A stretch of 64,000 nucleotides of DNA from Kangiella taiwanensis (GTDB lineage: Bacteria > Pseudomonadota > Gammaproteobacteria > Enterobacterales > Kangiellaceae): the NCBI RefSeq assembly GCF_020005165.1, contig NZ_JAHCLT010000001.1, positions 1,116,001 to 1,180,000 on the forward strand, written 5' to 3'. Each line of letters opens with the position of its first letter. Positions within the stretch are counted from its first letter, which is position 1. A model generated the notes under the pieces. The model was not told the origin of the DNA. It made no database searches and saw nothing but the letters and a program-made list of their open reading frames with translations. The translations under genes and the position numbers were made by a program. Below, in pieces: positions 33,931 through 42,311 of the stretch.

Positions 33931-34406
33931 AGACAGCTTTCCTTATGCACCACGCCAATTAGCTCAGAGGGAATAAGCATGTCGACGTCGTCGCCCTCTT
34001 CTGGCGCGCGCATGTCGTATTCACCTTTAACTTCAAACAGAAGCTTTTGCTTCGCTTCGTCTTTGAGCGCGAGGTAGGTTGCTTCGAGTTCGTAGTAGTT
34101 GCCTTCTTGTGCGACAGGGTAAGTTTGGTTATTGCTACAGTCAGTGAAGGTGGCGTTGTCGGTGTCGTAGACGTATAAGCCTTTTTTGATCTCGGTGGTA
34201 CCAGCCACGGGTTCTTCTACTGCCTCCGGCTGAGTTTCGGTTGTGTCAGATCCTTCAGAGCTGACATCTTCGTCAGTCTGAACTTGCTCTTGTTCGCTTT
34301 CTGCGGGCGGTTGCTGTTGCGGCTTTGGGTCTTCAGAGCAGCCGTATAGTGCGCCTAGCGCTAGAATCGTAATCAGACTTTTAGATAATGTTTGAGAAAG
34401 TGCCAT
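33927..34406 (-). CDS. Lipoprotein with acidic linker
   Basis: Protein of 159 residues. The lipobox LYGC puts the lipidated cysteine near residue 23. It is followed by an acidic Gln/Glu/Pro-rich linker (about 25-70) and a compact C-terminal domain starting GLYVYDTDNATFTDC, with a final cysteine near the end that could form a disulfide. The domain vaguely resembles small NlpE-type envelope domains, with low certainty. It is coupled by an ATGA overlap to the Rieske-like gene and lies 13 bases after the isoaspartyl peptidase gene. Confidence 0.65.
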   Translation of the reverse strand: MALSQTLSKSLITILALGALYGCSEDPKPQQQPPAESEQEQVQTDEDVSSEGSDTTETQPEAVEEPVAGTTEIKKGLYVYDTDNATFTDCSNNQTYPVAQEGNYYELEATYLALKDEAKQKLLFEVKGEYDMRAPEEGDDVDMLIPSELIGVVHKESCL

Positions 34407-34419
34407 GGTGAATCGCTCT

Positions 34420-35442
34420 TTATTCGCCTTTGTAAATCTTGATTGCGGCTTGGCCGTTGCTGGTTTTCCAGCCGTGGTACATGCCTTCGGTATTGAAACT
34501 TGCCATGATGTTGGCGCCTGCGTCTAAGCCGATAACGCCGCCGTCACCACCCATCTCGACCAGTTTGTCATGAATTACTTCGTCGGCAGACTCTTGAATG
34601 CCTTGGCGCTTGTATTTCACACGTGCGCAAATGTCGTAGGTCACGGCAGCACGGATAAAGTATTCGCCGTGGCCTGTGGCGGACACACCGCAGTTTTTGT
34701 CGGCGTAAGTTCCTGCACCAATTACTGGCGAATCTCCAATACGGCCATAGCGTTTGTTGGTCATGCCACCTGTGGATGTTGCTGCAGCGATGTTACCGTC
34801 TTTGTCGAGGGCTACTGCGCCGACTGTGCCGAACTTAGAATTCTTGGCTTCGTCTTCTGAAAGCTCAGGCTTTTCTGGCGTGTGTTTTAAGACTTTTTCT
34901 AGCTGGTCCCAGCGGCGCTGAGTGAAGAAGTATTTAGTATCAACTAGTTCAAAGCCTTGCTCTTTAGCAAACTCTTCCGCGCCTTCGCGCGCCATCATGA
35001 CGTGAACCGAGTCAGTGCGAACCGTGTCCGCTAATAAAATCGGGTTTTTGATATGGCTGACGCCAGCGATAGCGCCTGCGGATAAATCTTTGCTGTACAT
35101 AATTGAGGCATCCAGTTCGTTAACGCCTTCGTGGGTAAATACGGCGCCTTTGCCAGCGTTAAAGAGGGGAGAGTCTTCCATAATGACGATGGACGCTTTG
35201 ACAGCGTCAATACTGCTGCCGCCTTGTTCCAATACCGCGTAGCCTGCGTTTAAGGCTTCATCCAACTTTTCACGATACGCCTTTTCAGCTTCCGGCGTCA
35301 TGTTCTTTTTCAGGATAGTGCCTGCGCCACCGTGAATCACTAGGCCATAAGGGCGTTCAGGTTTTGTCGCCAATGCACTGAAACTTGCTGCGAGGAGAGC
35401 GGTTAATGTCAATGTTTTTAGTAATTTGGTCATAATCGGCAT
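34420..35442 (-). CDS. Periplasmic isoaspartyl peptidase/L-asparaginase (Ntn hydrolase)
   Basis: Protein of 340 residues with a Sec signal peptide (to about residue 26, SALA). The nucleophile is T206 in FGTVGAVALD, which becomes N-terminal after autocleavage. The upstream GGAGTI and downstream TSTGGMTNKRYGRIGDSP motifs complete the family site. It removes isoaspartyl residues from peptides or hydrolyses asparagine. A second in-frame ATG lies nine bases downstream. First gene of a likely three-gene operon. Confidence 0.88.
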   Translation of the reverse strand: MPIMTKLLKTLTLTALLAASFSALATKPERPYGLVIHGGAGTILKKNMTPEAEKAYREKLDEALNAGYAVLEQGGSSIDAVKASIVIMEDSPLFNAGKGAVFTHEGVNELDASIMYSKDLSAGAIAGVSHIKNPILLADTVRTDSVHVMMAREGAEEFAKEQGFELVDTKYFFTQRRWDQLEKVLKHTPEKPELSEDEAKNSKFGTVGAVALDKDGNIAAATSTGGMTNKRYGRIGDSPVIGAGTYADKNCGVSATGHGEYFIRAAVTYDICARVKYKRQGIQESADEVIHDKLVEMGGDGGVIGLDAGANIMASFNTEGMYHGWKTSNGQAAIKIYKGE

Positions 35443-35551
35443 ATTTAATTTTTATTGAAGTTTTAACGTTCTATCACATGGTAAGCGCGTTGTTAACTCT
35501 GATCTGTGATGGTTCGCAGAATTGAGGAAGTTTCACTTGATTTTGATGCGC

Positions 35552-35568
35552 ATGAGAATTATTCTCAT
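35552..35568. promoter_or_regulatory. Perfect Fur-type palindrome
   Basis: ATGAGAAT-T-ATTCTCAT is a perfect palindrome that fits the 7-1-7 Fur model in both halves except for the usual G-for-T variant. It lies 58-74 bases before the start chosen for the following gene. Confidence 0.75.
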
Positions 35569-35625
35569 TTGAGGGTTTGGGCAATGCTGTTTTATAACAA
35601 TACGATTACCGAAGGAGAAAGCAGG

Positions 35626-35874
35626 ATGATTCATTACATGGTGAATGCGTGGCTGGATAAACGTCAGCCGCACTTGGAATTAGTGGAGCAAAATAGCGGG
35701 CAGGTAGTCCGTCGTTGGCAAGGGCGAAGGTTGCAGGAGCTGTTTAACTCTGGCCTGATTAGTTACCAAGAGTTGCAAACAAGCAGCCAGACGCAACTAA
35801 AAAAGCTAGTGAAAGCCTTGATTCTGGAGGTGACCTGCGAAGAGTTGTGCGGGCGCTGCTTGTATCAAAGCTGA
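35626..35874 (+). CDS. Small Fur-boxed protein with C-terminal cysteines
   Basis: Protein of 82 residues from the ATG at 35626, which has AAGGAG nine bases upstream. The frame is open to a GTG at 35506, but that start would place the Fur palindrome inside the gene. Basic, helical, no signal peptide. The C-terminal end has three cysteines in VTCEELCGRCLYQS, a possible metal or cluster site. Probably iron-regulated. No family recognised. Confidence 0.6.
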   Translation: MIHYMVNAWLDKRQPHLELVEQNSGQVVRRWQGRRLQELFNSGLISYQELQTSSQTQLKKLVKALILEVTCEELCGRCLYQS

Positions 35875-35909
35875 TTTTGTAAGAGGTCAATTTGTAAGAG
35901 CTCAGTAAG

Positions 35910-36560
35910 TTAATCGTCTTTTGATTGCTCAAGCTCGCTTACGAAGGGCGCGTCGGCTTGTGCGAGGTTGGCGCGATTAACCAGATGACAAAATAGCTCA
36001 GCAGTTTTGGTCGCGTCATACAGTGCTGAGTGGGCTTCTTTCTGGCTAAACGCAATCTCTGCGCGTTTACAAGCCTGAGCTAACACCGTATGGCCCAGCA
36101 TCAAGGCTGATAAGGATGCGGTGTCGAAACTGGTGAACGGGTGGAACGGGCTGCGCTTGATGTTGGCGCGCTCAACTGCGGCATTAAGAAAGCTTTGATC
36201 GAACCAAGCGTTATGGCCGACTAAAACACAGCGGTTACAGTCGGCTTCTTTCTGCTCGTTACGTAAACCTTTGAATATCGACTTAAGTGCTTCTTCTTCG
36301 CTGACAGCGTTACGCAACGGATTGTCAGGATCGATGCCGGTAAACTCTAACGCTCGTTGCTCAATATTAGCGCCTTCAAACGGTTCGACGTTGAAGTGGT
36401 AGCTTTTATGCACTTCAAGTTGGCCGTCGTCGTTATATCGTGTGGTGACGGCTGCAATTTCGAGTAGGGCGTCGGTTTGGGCATTAAAACCACCCGTTTC
36501 AACATCCACCACAACTGGGTAAAAGCCACGAAAACGGTAATTCAAAGGCAAGTTGAGCAT
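35910..36560 (-). CDS. rnt: Ribonuclease T
   Basis: DEDD-family 3'-5' exoribonuclease of 216 residues that trims tRNA and other stable RNAs. Acidic residues D19 and E21 in VVDVETGGF, the [16 protein letters not shown] motif and the final [14 protein letters not shown] (catalytic H and D) are present. Length is as usual. It lies 24 bases downstream of pyrC on the same strand, probably co-transcribed. Confidence 0.93.
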   Translation of the reverse strand: MLNLPLNYRFRGFYPVVVDVETGGFNAQTDALLEIAAVTTRYNDDGQLEVHKSYHFNVEPFEGANIEQRALEFTGIDPDNPLRNAVSEEEALKSIFKGLRNEQKEADCNRCVLVGHNAWFDQSFLNAAVERANIKRSPFHPFTSFDTASLSALMLGHTVLAQACKRAEIAFSQKEAHSALYDATKTAELFCHLVNRANLAQADAPFVSELEQSKDD

Positions 36561-36584
36561 TGAGAATCCTTAGTCTGTGTTGGA

Positions 36585-37625
36585 CTATTGATCAGCTTTA
36601 AGCTTCCATTGAAGCGTTTCGTCAGCGCAGAAAGGCACCAGCTTATCGTTACCTAGGCACAGGTGCTTAGGTACTTTCCACTCGTCTTTAACTAAAGTAA
36701 TGTGCTCTTGATTGCGTGGCAGACCATAGAAATCTGGGCCATGGAAACTGGCGAAACCCTCTAAACGATCAAGTTTATCCATCATTTCAAACGCCTCAGC
36801 ATAAAGCTCTATCGCAGCGTAAGCGGTATAAACACCCGCACAACCGCAAGCGGCTTCTTTTTTGCTCTTGGCGTGTGGCGCGCTGTCTGTGCCCAAGAAA
36901 AACTTCGGTGAGCCTGAAGTTGCTGCGACTAACAATGCCGCTTGGTGTTCTTGACGCTTAAGGATTGGTAAGCAGTATAAGTGTGGGCGAATGCCGCCAA
37001 CCAGCATGTCGTTGCGATTTAACAGCAAGTGGTGTGCCGTAATCGTCGCTGCTACGTTTGGGCCTTGCTCGTTCACGAATTCAACCGCGTCTTTGGTTGT
37101 AATGTGCTCTAGAACGACTTTTAAGTTGGGAAACTTTTCGACCACAGGGCGTAACTTGGTGTCGATAAAGACTTTTTCGCGGTCGAAAATGTCGATATCG
37201 GCGTCCGTTACTTCGCCGTGAACCAATAGCGGCATACCGAGTTCCGCCATCTTTTCGAACACGGGGTAAGCGTTTTCGATATCGGTCAAGCCTGAGTCTG
37301 AGTTGGTCGTCGCGCCAGCAGGGTACAACTTACAGGCCTTAACAAAGCCGCTTTTAACCGCTGCTTCGATATCTTCAGGGCTGGTGTTGTCCGTCAAGTA
37401 CAAAGTCATTAACGGCTCGAAGTCCATACTTTCCGTGGTATGGCGCATAATCGCGTTGCGATAATCGTCAGCTTGCTCGACATTAGTCACTGGAGGAACA
37501 AGGTTTGGCATAACGATTGCGCGGGCAAATTGCTTGGCAGCGTCTTTTACCGTGTGCTGCAAGGCTGCGCCAGAACGAAGGTGGATGTGCCAGTCGTCTG
37601 GACGAGTAATGGTCAATGTTTGCAT
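36585..37625 (-). CDS. pyrC: Dihydroorotase
   Basis: Third step of pyrimidine synthesis, cyclising carbamoyl-aspartate. Protein of 346 residues. Zinc ligands H13 and H15 in [10 protein letters not shown], the carboxylated lysine K99 in [23 protein letters not shown] and the catalytic aspartate in GTDSAPH are all present, which is the class II PyrC pattern. Followed by rnt. Confidence 0.95.
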   Translation of the reverse strand: MQTLTITRPDDWHIHLRSGAALQHTVKDAAKQFARAIVMPNLVPPVTNVEQADDYRNAIMRHTTESMDFEPLMTLYLTDNTSPEDIEAAVKSGFVKACKLYPAGATTNSDSGLTDIENAYPVFEKMAELGMPLLVHGEVTDADIDIFDREKVFIDTKLRPVVEKFPNLKVVLEHITTKDAVEFVNEQGPNVAATITAHHLLLNRNDMLVGGIRPHLYCLPILKRQEHQAALLVAATSGSPKFFLGTDSAPHAKSKKEAACGCAGVYTAYAAIELYAEAFEMMDKLDRLEGFASFHGPDFYGLPRNQEHITLVKDEWKVPKHLCLGNDKLVPFCADETLQWKLKADQ

Positions 37626-37838
37626 AATGGTCTCTGCTGTGGCCCTTGAGGCTGCAACCTCAGAAATCGAGGCGTTCGTATCGGCAAATCCGTGTTTGGG
37701 CTCATCGCGGGTTTACCTGATACGGTTAATTGTGTTTAATGGCGCGGTATTATACGCAAGTCGCTACAGTAACTAAACCCTGTAACTGTAAGAGGCTGTA
37801 ACTAAATCCGTATCCTAAAAAATCTATCAGGAGAACTC

Positions 37839-38231
37839 ATGAGACTATTACATACCATGCTTCGTGTTGGTGATTTAGACAAGTCCATTCAATTTTATCG
37901 CGATATCATGGGAATGGAACTGATTCGTAAACACGATTATGAGTCGGGACGCTTTACATTGGCGTTTCTAGGTTATGGCCCTGAAAAGGACAATACGGTG
38001 CTGGAACTGACCCATAACTGGGATACGGACAGTTACGAGAAGGGCGAAGGATTTGGTCATATCGCCATTGCGGTGGATGATGTCTATGCTGCGTGTGAGA
38101 AGATTCGTGAGGCAGGTGGTACGATTGTTCGTGAACCTGGCCCGATGAAACATGGCACCACAGTTTTGGCTTTCGTTGAAGATCCTGATGGCTATAAGAT
38201 TGAACTGTTAGAAGATCGCCATAACACTTAA
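37839..38231 (+). CDS. gloA: Lactoylglutathione lyase (glyoxalase I)
   Basis: Protein of 130 residues that converts the methylglyoxal-glutathione adduct to lactoylglutathione. The short nickel-type form. Motifs are LLHTMLRVGDLDKSIQFY, LELTHNWD and GHIAIAVDDVYAACE, containing the His and Glu metal ligands (near residues 5, 56, 74 and 122). AGGAG lies before the ATG. The following membrane gene is close on the same strand. Confidence 0.95.
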   Translation: MRLLHTMLRVGDLDKSIQFYRDIMGMELIRKHDYESGRFTLAFLGYGPEKDNTVLELTHNWDTDSYEKGEGFGHIAIAVDDVYAACEKIREAGGTIVREPGPMKHGTTVLAFVEDPDGYKIELLEDRHNT

Positions 38232-38273
38232 CAGATTAAACACGTTGTATTAATAGTGAATAAAGAGAAGACC

Positions 38274-38681
38274 ATGAGCGAAGAACAAACAGTAAGCAAA
38301 GCTGGTATGCCAAAAGGCGTAAAAAATGTTTTATTGATTAACCTTGTCATCATCGCCGTTGCTGCGTGGGCAATATTTAATATGTACACCGAAACCGGTG
38401 CCGAGATCCTAATCGCCTTCGCCACTTGGTCATTGCTGGGAACCTTGACGTTTTGTCAAATCGTACTACTTAGCAAAATGCGCAAAGCTTGGGGCATGTT
38501 GAGGGCGTTGATTTATACCATTGCGCTGCTGCAAGCGTTAACCACTATGGTGCTGACCAAAGACTTTTTATCGCTATGGGGCGTTTTAGCGTTCTTTGGC
38601 TCTTTATTTGTGGTAATTTATTTAATTGGTTTGCGTGGCTATTTGAACAGCGACGGCTTTAAGCAGTGGTTCGGAAGCTAA
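38274..38681 (+). CDS. Four-helix membrane protein
   Basis: Protein of 135 residues from the ATG at 38274, which has AGAGAAG upstream; a GTG 18 bases earlier is less likely. A short polar N-terminus of about 20 residues is followed by four membrane helices. No motif suggests a function. It lies 42 bases after gloA and 25 bases before the DUF2059 gene, so the three may form one transcript. Confidence 0.65.
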   Translation: MSEEQTVSKAGMPKGVKNVLLINLVIIAVAAWAIFNMYTETGAEILIAFATWSLLGTLTFCQIVLLSKMRKAWGMLRALIYTIALLQALTTMVLTKDFLSLWGVLAFFGSLFVVIYLIGLRGYLNSDGFKQWFGS

Positions 38682-38706
38682 ATTATTGTAATAACGAAAA
38701 GGAAAT

Positions 38707-39165
38707 ATGATGAAAAAGTTATTTGTTGGTTTGTTTTTGTTGGGTTTTTTTGGCGCAGTCAGCGCTTCTGACAATATTTCACAAAGTCATAAAGATGCAG
38801 CATTAAATTTGCTAAGTACCATGAAGATGGGTGAACAATTTTCAAATTCATTAGAAACAGCTATTGATGCTCAGCTGAAAATCAATCCTAACATGGCCCG
38901 TTACAGACAGACTTTTCTTGATTTTTATGACCAATACGTCCGTTGGGAAGATGTTAAAGGGCGTTTTGCTATGTTGTATGCGCAAAACTTTACGCAAGAA
39001 GAAATAGAAGACATTAATGACTTTTATTCAACTCAGACTGGCCAGAAAGTTGCCCTTTTAACGACAAAGTTAATGGAGCAGGGTATGAAGCTAGGAGAGC
39101 AATTAGTTCTAGAGAATCAATCTGAACTGGTTCGTATGATCCAAGAAGCTGATCAAGCTAATTAA
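38707..39165 (+). CDS. DUF2059 family secreted protein
   Basis: Protein of 152 residues with a signal peptide (1-20, cleavage after VSA). The DUF2059 core is YAQNFTQEEIEDINDFYSTQTGQK followed by a helical C-terminus. GGAAA lies just before tandem ATG codons, and the first is used. The family is periplasmic with no established activity. Confidence 0.8.
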   Translation: MMKKLFVGLFLLGFFGAVSASDNISQSHKDAALNLLSTMKMGEQFSNSLETAIDAQLKINPNMARYRQTFLDFYDQYVRWEDVKGRFAMLYAQNFTQEEIEDINDFYSTQTGQKVALLTTKLMEQGMKLGEQLVLENQSELVRMIQEADQAN

Positions 39166-39173
39166 TGACAAGT

Positions 39174-39201
39174 CATGGGTTGGGCTTTGGCCTAACCCAT
39201 G
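39174..39201 (+). terminator. Strong hairpin after the DUF2059 gene
   Basis: A 12-bp stem with one G-T pair (39174-39185 with 39190-39201) and a four-base loop. No T-run follows, so intrinsic termination is uncertain. Confidence 0.4.
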
Positions 39202-39419
39202 ATAAAAGTAATTGATTACAAAAACTAATCAAAAGTCCCCCTTCCCATACTAAATATCCTGCGAATATTCCTTGATAAAAGGCCCGACCACGCTAGTATA
39301 AAGACACACCATTTGTAATGGTTTTGTCATGAACTCTTAATGCTTCGTTATTCAGTAGCTGTGACGTTCCTGAGCAGCGCTTTATAACTTAGAGTCGCCT
39401 GTGATTAAGGAGGTAATCG

Positions 39420-40856
39420 ATGGAGTTCCTCGATCCTGTACTCCTCGCGAGGATACAGTTTGCGTTTACAATTGCGTTTCATATTGTCTTTCCTGGCCTG
39501 TCCATTGGTCTCGCTGCTTATCTTGCTGTTCTTGAAGCCCTTTGGCTTAAAACCAATAAGAAAATTTATCTTACTGCCTTTAAATACTGGTTAAAAATCT
39601 TCTCCATCATTTTCGGTATGGGAGTCGTTTCTGGCGTGGTGATGAGTTACCAGATCGGCACCAACTGGAGTGTGTTCTCCGATAAAACTGGCCCGATTTT
39701 AGGCCCCTTAATGGGCTATGAAGTTCTCTCAGCCTTTTTCTTGGAAGCGGGTTTCTTAGGCGTGATGTTGTTTGGTATGGATAAAGTGGGCAAGAAGCTT
39801 CACTTTTTCTCAACCTTAATGGTTTCTATCGGAACCTTGATGTCGGCGTTCTGGATTTTAAGCGTAAACAGTTGGATGCAAACACCTACAGGCTATGCAT
39901 ATAACGAGGTAGGGCAGTTTATTGCTGAAGATTGGTTTGAGGTGGTCTTTAACCCGTCGTTTCCTTATCGCTTAGCACATATGGTGACGGCTGCTTTCTT
40001 AAGCACAGCGTTTTTAGTGGGTGGTGTGGCTGCTTGGCATCTATTAAAAGAGCGCAAAGAAAAGGTCAAGAACGAGACTGCTCGACTGATGTTTTCCATG
40101 GCGATGTGGATGGCAGCGATTGTCGCACCAATCCAGTTGTTTATTGGTGACTTGCATGGTTTGAATACGCTCGAACATCAGCCAGCTAAAGTTGCTGCGA
40201 TGGAAGGTAATTATCAAACGCAAAAAGGCGCGCCGTTGATTTTGTTTGGTATCCCGAATGACGAAGAAGAGCGTGTCGACTACGCGATTGAAATTCCAAA
40301 GATGGCGAGTTTTATTCTGACGCACGACATGGATGGTGAATTAGTCGGGCTTGATCAGTTTGCTAAAGAAGATCGTCCTAATACCAAGTGGGTGTTCTAC
40401 AGCTTCCGTTTGATGGTGGCGATTGGTATGGGCATGATCGCTATTGGTTTGTTTAGCCTGTTTTTACGCTGGCGAAACAAGCTCTACGATAATCGTTTTT
40501 TACTGAGAACAGCGGTGTGGTTTGCGCCATCGGGTGTGGTCGCAACCATTGCTGGTTGGATTGTAACCGAAGTTGGACGTCAGCCGTATACCGTCTATGG
40601 CTTGCTTAGAACGTATGACTCACACTCGCCACTCGATGCACCGGCGGTCGCGGCATCACTCGCTATTTTTGTAGTAGTTTACATACTGGTGTTTGGTGCT
40701 GGTATTGTTTATACGCTGCGCTTGATGAAAGTACGTCCTGGTGAGCGTGGAGAGTTGGCGGACGAGGAAAGCAAAGTGAAGTCATCCGTCACTTTATCCA
40801 ACCGTTTACCACATGAGTCGAGCGACGCTAAGCACAGTGAGGAGGATAAATCATGA
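39420..40856 (+). CDS. cydA: Cytochrome bd ubiquinol oxidase subunit I (CIO type)
   Basis: Quinol-oxidising subunit of 478 residues in the inner membrane. H21 in FTIAFHIVFPGLSIG and H187 in YRLAHMVTAAFL fit heme ligands, and E101 and E109 are in the heme b595/d region. The methionine in FYSFRLMVAIGMG is the second heme b558 ligand. The short Q-loop and overall similarity fit the cyanide-insensitive (CioA) branch. Overlaps cydB by four bases. AAGGAGG precedes the start. Confidence 0.93.
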   Translation: MEFLDPVLLARIQFAFTIAFHIVFPGLSIGLAAYLAVLEALWLKTNKKIYLTAFKYWLKIFSIIFGMGVVSGVVMSYQIGTNWSVFSDKTGPILGPLMGYEVLSAFFLEAGFLGVMLFGMDKVGKKLHFFSTLMVSIGTLMSAFWILSVNSWMQTPTGYAYNEVGQFIAEDWFEVVFNPSFPYRLAHMVTAAFLSTAFLVGGVAAWHLLKERKEKVKNETARLMFSMAMWMAAIVAPIQLFIGDLHGLNTLEHQPAKVAAMEGNYQTQKGAPLILFGIPNDEEERVDYAIEIPKMASFILTHDMDGELVGLDQFAKEDRPNTKWVFYSFRLMVAIGMGMIAIGLFSLFLRWRNKLYDNRFLLRTAVWFAPSGVVATIAGWIVTEVGRQPYTVYGLLRTYDSHSPLDAPAVAASLAIFVVVYILVFGAGIVYTLRLMKVRPGERGELADEESKVKSSVTLSNRLPHESSDAKHSEEDKS

Positions 40857-41854
40857 TCGATTTTGCATTGATTTGGGCGGGGCTGATTGCCTTTGCAGTA
40901 CTCGCTTACATTATCCTCGACGGCTTTGACCTCGGTATTGGCATCATGTTTCCTTTCATTAAGAAGAAGGAAGACAAAGAAACCGCGATGAATACCATTG
41001 CGCCAATTTGGGACGGTAATGAAACCTGGTTGGTGCTTGGCGGCGGTGGCTTGTACGCTGTTTTCCCATTAGCCTACGCCATTATTCTTCCGGCACTCTA
41101 TATGCCGATTATCTTGATGCTGTTAGGCCTGATATTCCGTGGCGTGGCGTTTGAGTTTCACTGGCGCGCACGTAAGTCGCAACACTTGTGGGATAAAGGC
41201 TTTGCGATAGGATCGCTTGTCGCAGCCTTATGCCAAGGCATTGCGCTTGGAGCTCTGGTACAGGGCATTACCGTAGAAGACCGAGCTTATGCTGGCGGCT
41301 GGTGGGATTGGTTGACGCCATTCAGTATCACTACGGGTGTTGCGCTGGTCGTGGGCTATGTGTTGCTAGGCTCGACTTGGCTCAATATGAAAACGACAGG
41401 GAGTTTGCAAAAACAGTCTCGTGGCATCGCCAAAATAGCAGGCATCGCGACCTTTGGTTTCATCGGTTTGATCAGTTTGTGGATGGTCTTCATCGAGCAA
41501 CAGTACTTACATCGCTGGTTTGATGCACCGAATATTTATTACTTATTTGTAGTGCCGGTGTTGGTGTTTCTTGTCGGCGTTAGTTTGTTTATTACGCTTA
41601 AAAGAAAGCGCGACGTTAGCCCATTTCTGCTGTCCATATCATTATTCCTGCTGAGCTATATTGGCCTAGCGATCAGTCTATTCCCGAACCTGGTACCGCC
41701 GTCGGTCAGTATCTGGGATGCTGCAGCGCCAGACTCAAGTTTGAAGTTCCTACTGGTAGGCTCTGCATTCCTGTTGCCGATTATTTTAGCTTACACCACG
41801 TATGCTTACTGGGTGTTTAGAGGCAAAGTTAAAGAAGGCGAGGCGTATCATTAA
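40853..41854 (+). CDS. cydB: Cytochrome bd oxidase subunit II
   Basis: Protein of 333 residues with about eight to nine membrane helices. The N-terminal LIAFAVLAYIILDGFDLGIG and WDGNETWLVLGGGGLYAVFP are hallmarks of the subunit, the latter near the quinol/heme interface. Together with CydA it forms the oxidase that reduces oxygen to water without pumping protons. Its stop overlaps the start of the small DUF2474 gene (TAATG). Confidence 0.93.
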   Translation: MIDFALIWAGLIAFAVLAYIILDGFDLGIGIMFPFIKKKEDKETAMNTIAPIWDGNETWLVLGGGGLYAVFPLAYAIILPALYMPIILMLLGLIFRGVAFEFHWRARKSQHLWDKGFAIGSLVAALCQGIALGALVQGITVEDRAYAGGWWDWLTPFSITTGVALVVGYVLLGSTWLNMKTTGSLQKQSRGIAKIAGIATFGFIGLISLWMVFIEQQYLHRWFDAPNIYYLFVVPVLVFLVGVSLFITLKRKRDVSPFLLSISLFLLSYIGLAISLFPNLVPPSVSIWDAAAPDSSLKFLLVGSAFLLPIILAYTTYAYWVFRGKVKEGEAYH

Positions 41855-42006
41855 TGGTTGATGATAAAAGCGATAAGCAGGTGGATAAACCAGAGGCTGA
41901 CGACAAACCAGGGTGGAAAAAAGGACTCTGGTTTGTTGGACTGTGGTTAGGGGGCGTGTTAGTTCTCGGTACTATTGGCTTCTTGATTCGCTTAGTTTTA
42001 GGTTAG
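41854..42006 (+). CDS. DUF2474 small subunit of the bd oxidase
   Basis: Protein of 50 residues: a charged cytoplasmic 22 residues followed by one membrane helix beginning KGLWFVGLWLGG and ending IRLVLG. The start codon shares an A with the cydB stop codon (TAATG). Small single-helix DUF2474 proteins often follow cydB of the CIO branch, in the position CydX takes in E. coli. An assembly or stabilising role is inferred from that analogy. Confidence 0.8.
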   Translation: MVDDKSDKQVDKPEADDKPGWKKGLWFVGLWLGGVLVLGTIGFLIRLVLG

Positions 42007-42013
42007 TGGTGAT

Positions 42014-42199
42014 ATGCTACAGCAGATCGAAAAAGACATTTCCTGCCCTTATTGTGGTGAAGTTATTACGGTCTTAATTGATAACTCAGTACCACATCAA
42101 GAGTATATTGAGGACTGTCAGGTGTGTTGTCGGCCGATTGAGTTTGTGGTGTCTGTAACGGGTGATGATGTAGACTTGGTTGTCAGAAGCGACTTTTAG
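42014..42199 (+). CDS. CPXCG-motif cysteine-rich protein
   Basis: Protein of 61 residues with two CxxC pairs, CPYCG (11-15) and CQVC (about 35-38), the pattern of a small zinc-binding ribbon family of unknown role. It begins eight bases after the DUF2474 gene and so is probably in the cyd transcript. Confidence 0.85.
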   Translation: MLQQIEKDISCPYCGEVITVLIDNSVPHQEYIEDCQVCCRPIEFVVSVTGDDVDLVVRSDF

Positions 42200-42244
42200 A
42201 GTTCGCTGCTGATTTGGCCTTCGCGCTATTCTGTGGTAGTTTAG

Positions 42245-42273
42245 AAGTGCTGATTAAAAAGTAATCAGCACTT
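42245..42273. other. Perfect hairpin after the cyd operon
   Basis: AAGTGCTGATTA and its exact complement (42245-42256, 42262-42273) around five bases. There is no T-run, so it may be a weak terminator or an RNA-stabilising or operator element. Confidence 0.5.
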
Positions 42274-42311
42274 AAAGGACTATTAGTTATCTACAATCAA
42301 GGAGGCTCAGG

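Noticed and set aside
35506-35625. Longer version of the small Fur-boxed protein from a GTG
   Set aside because: It would place the perfect Fur palindrome inside the coding region, and it lacks the AAGGAG that marks the ATG at 35626.
39174-39201. Considered as a firm intrinsic terminator
   Set aside because: Strong stem but no T-run on either strand, so kept only as a low-confidence entry.
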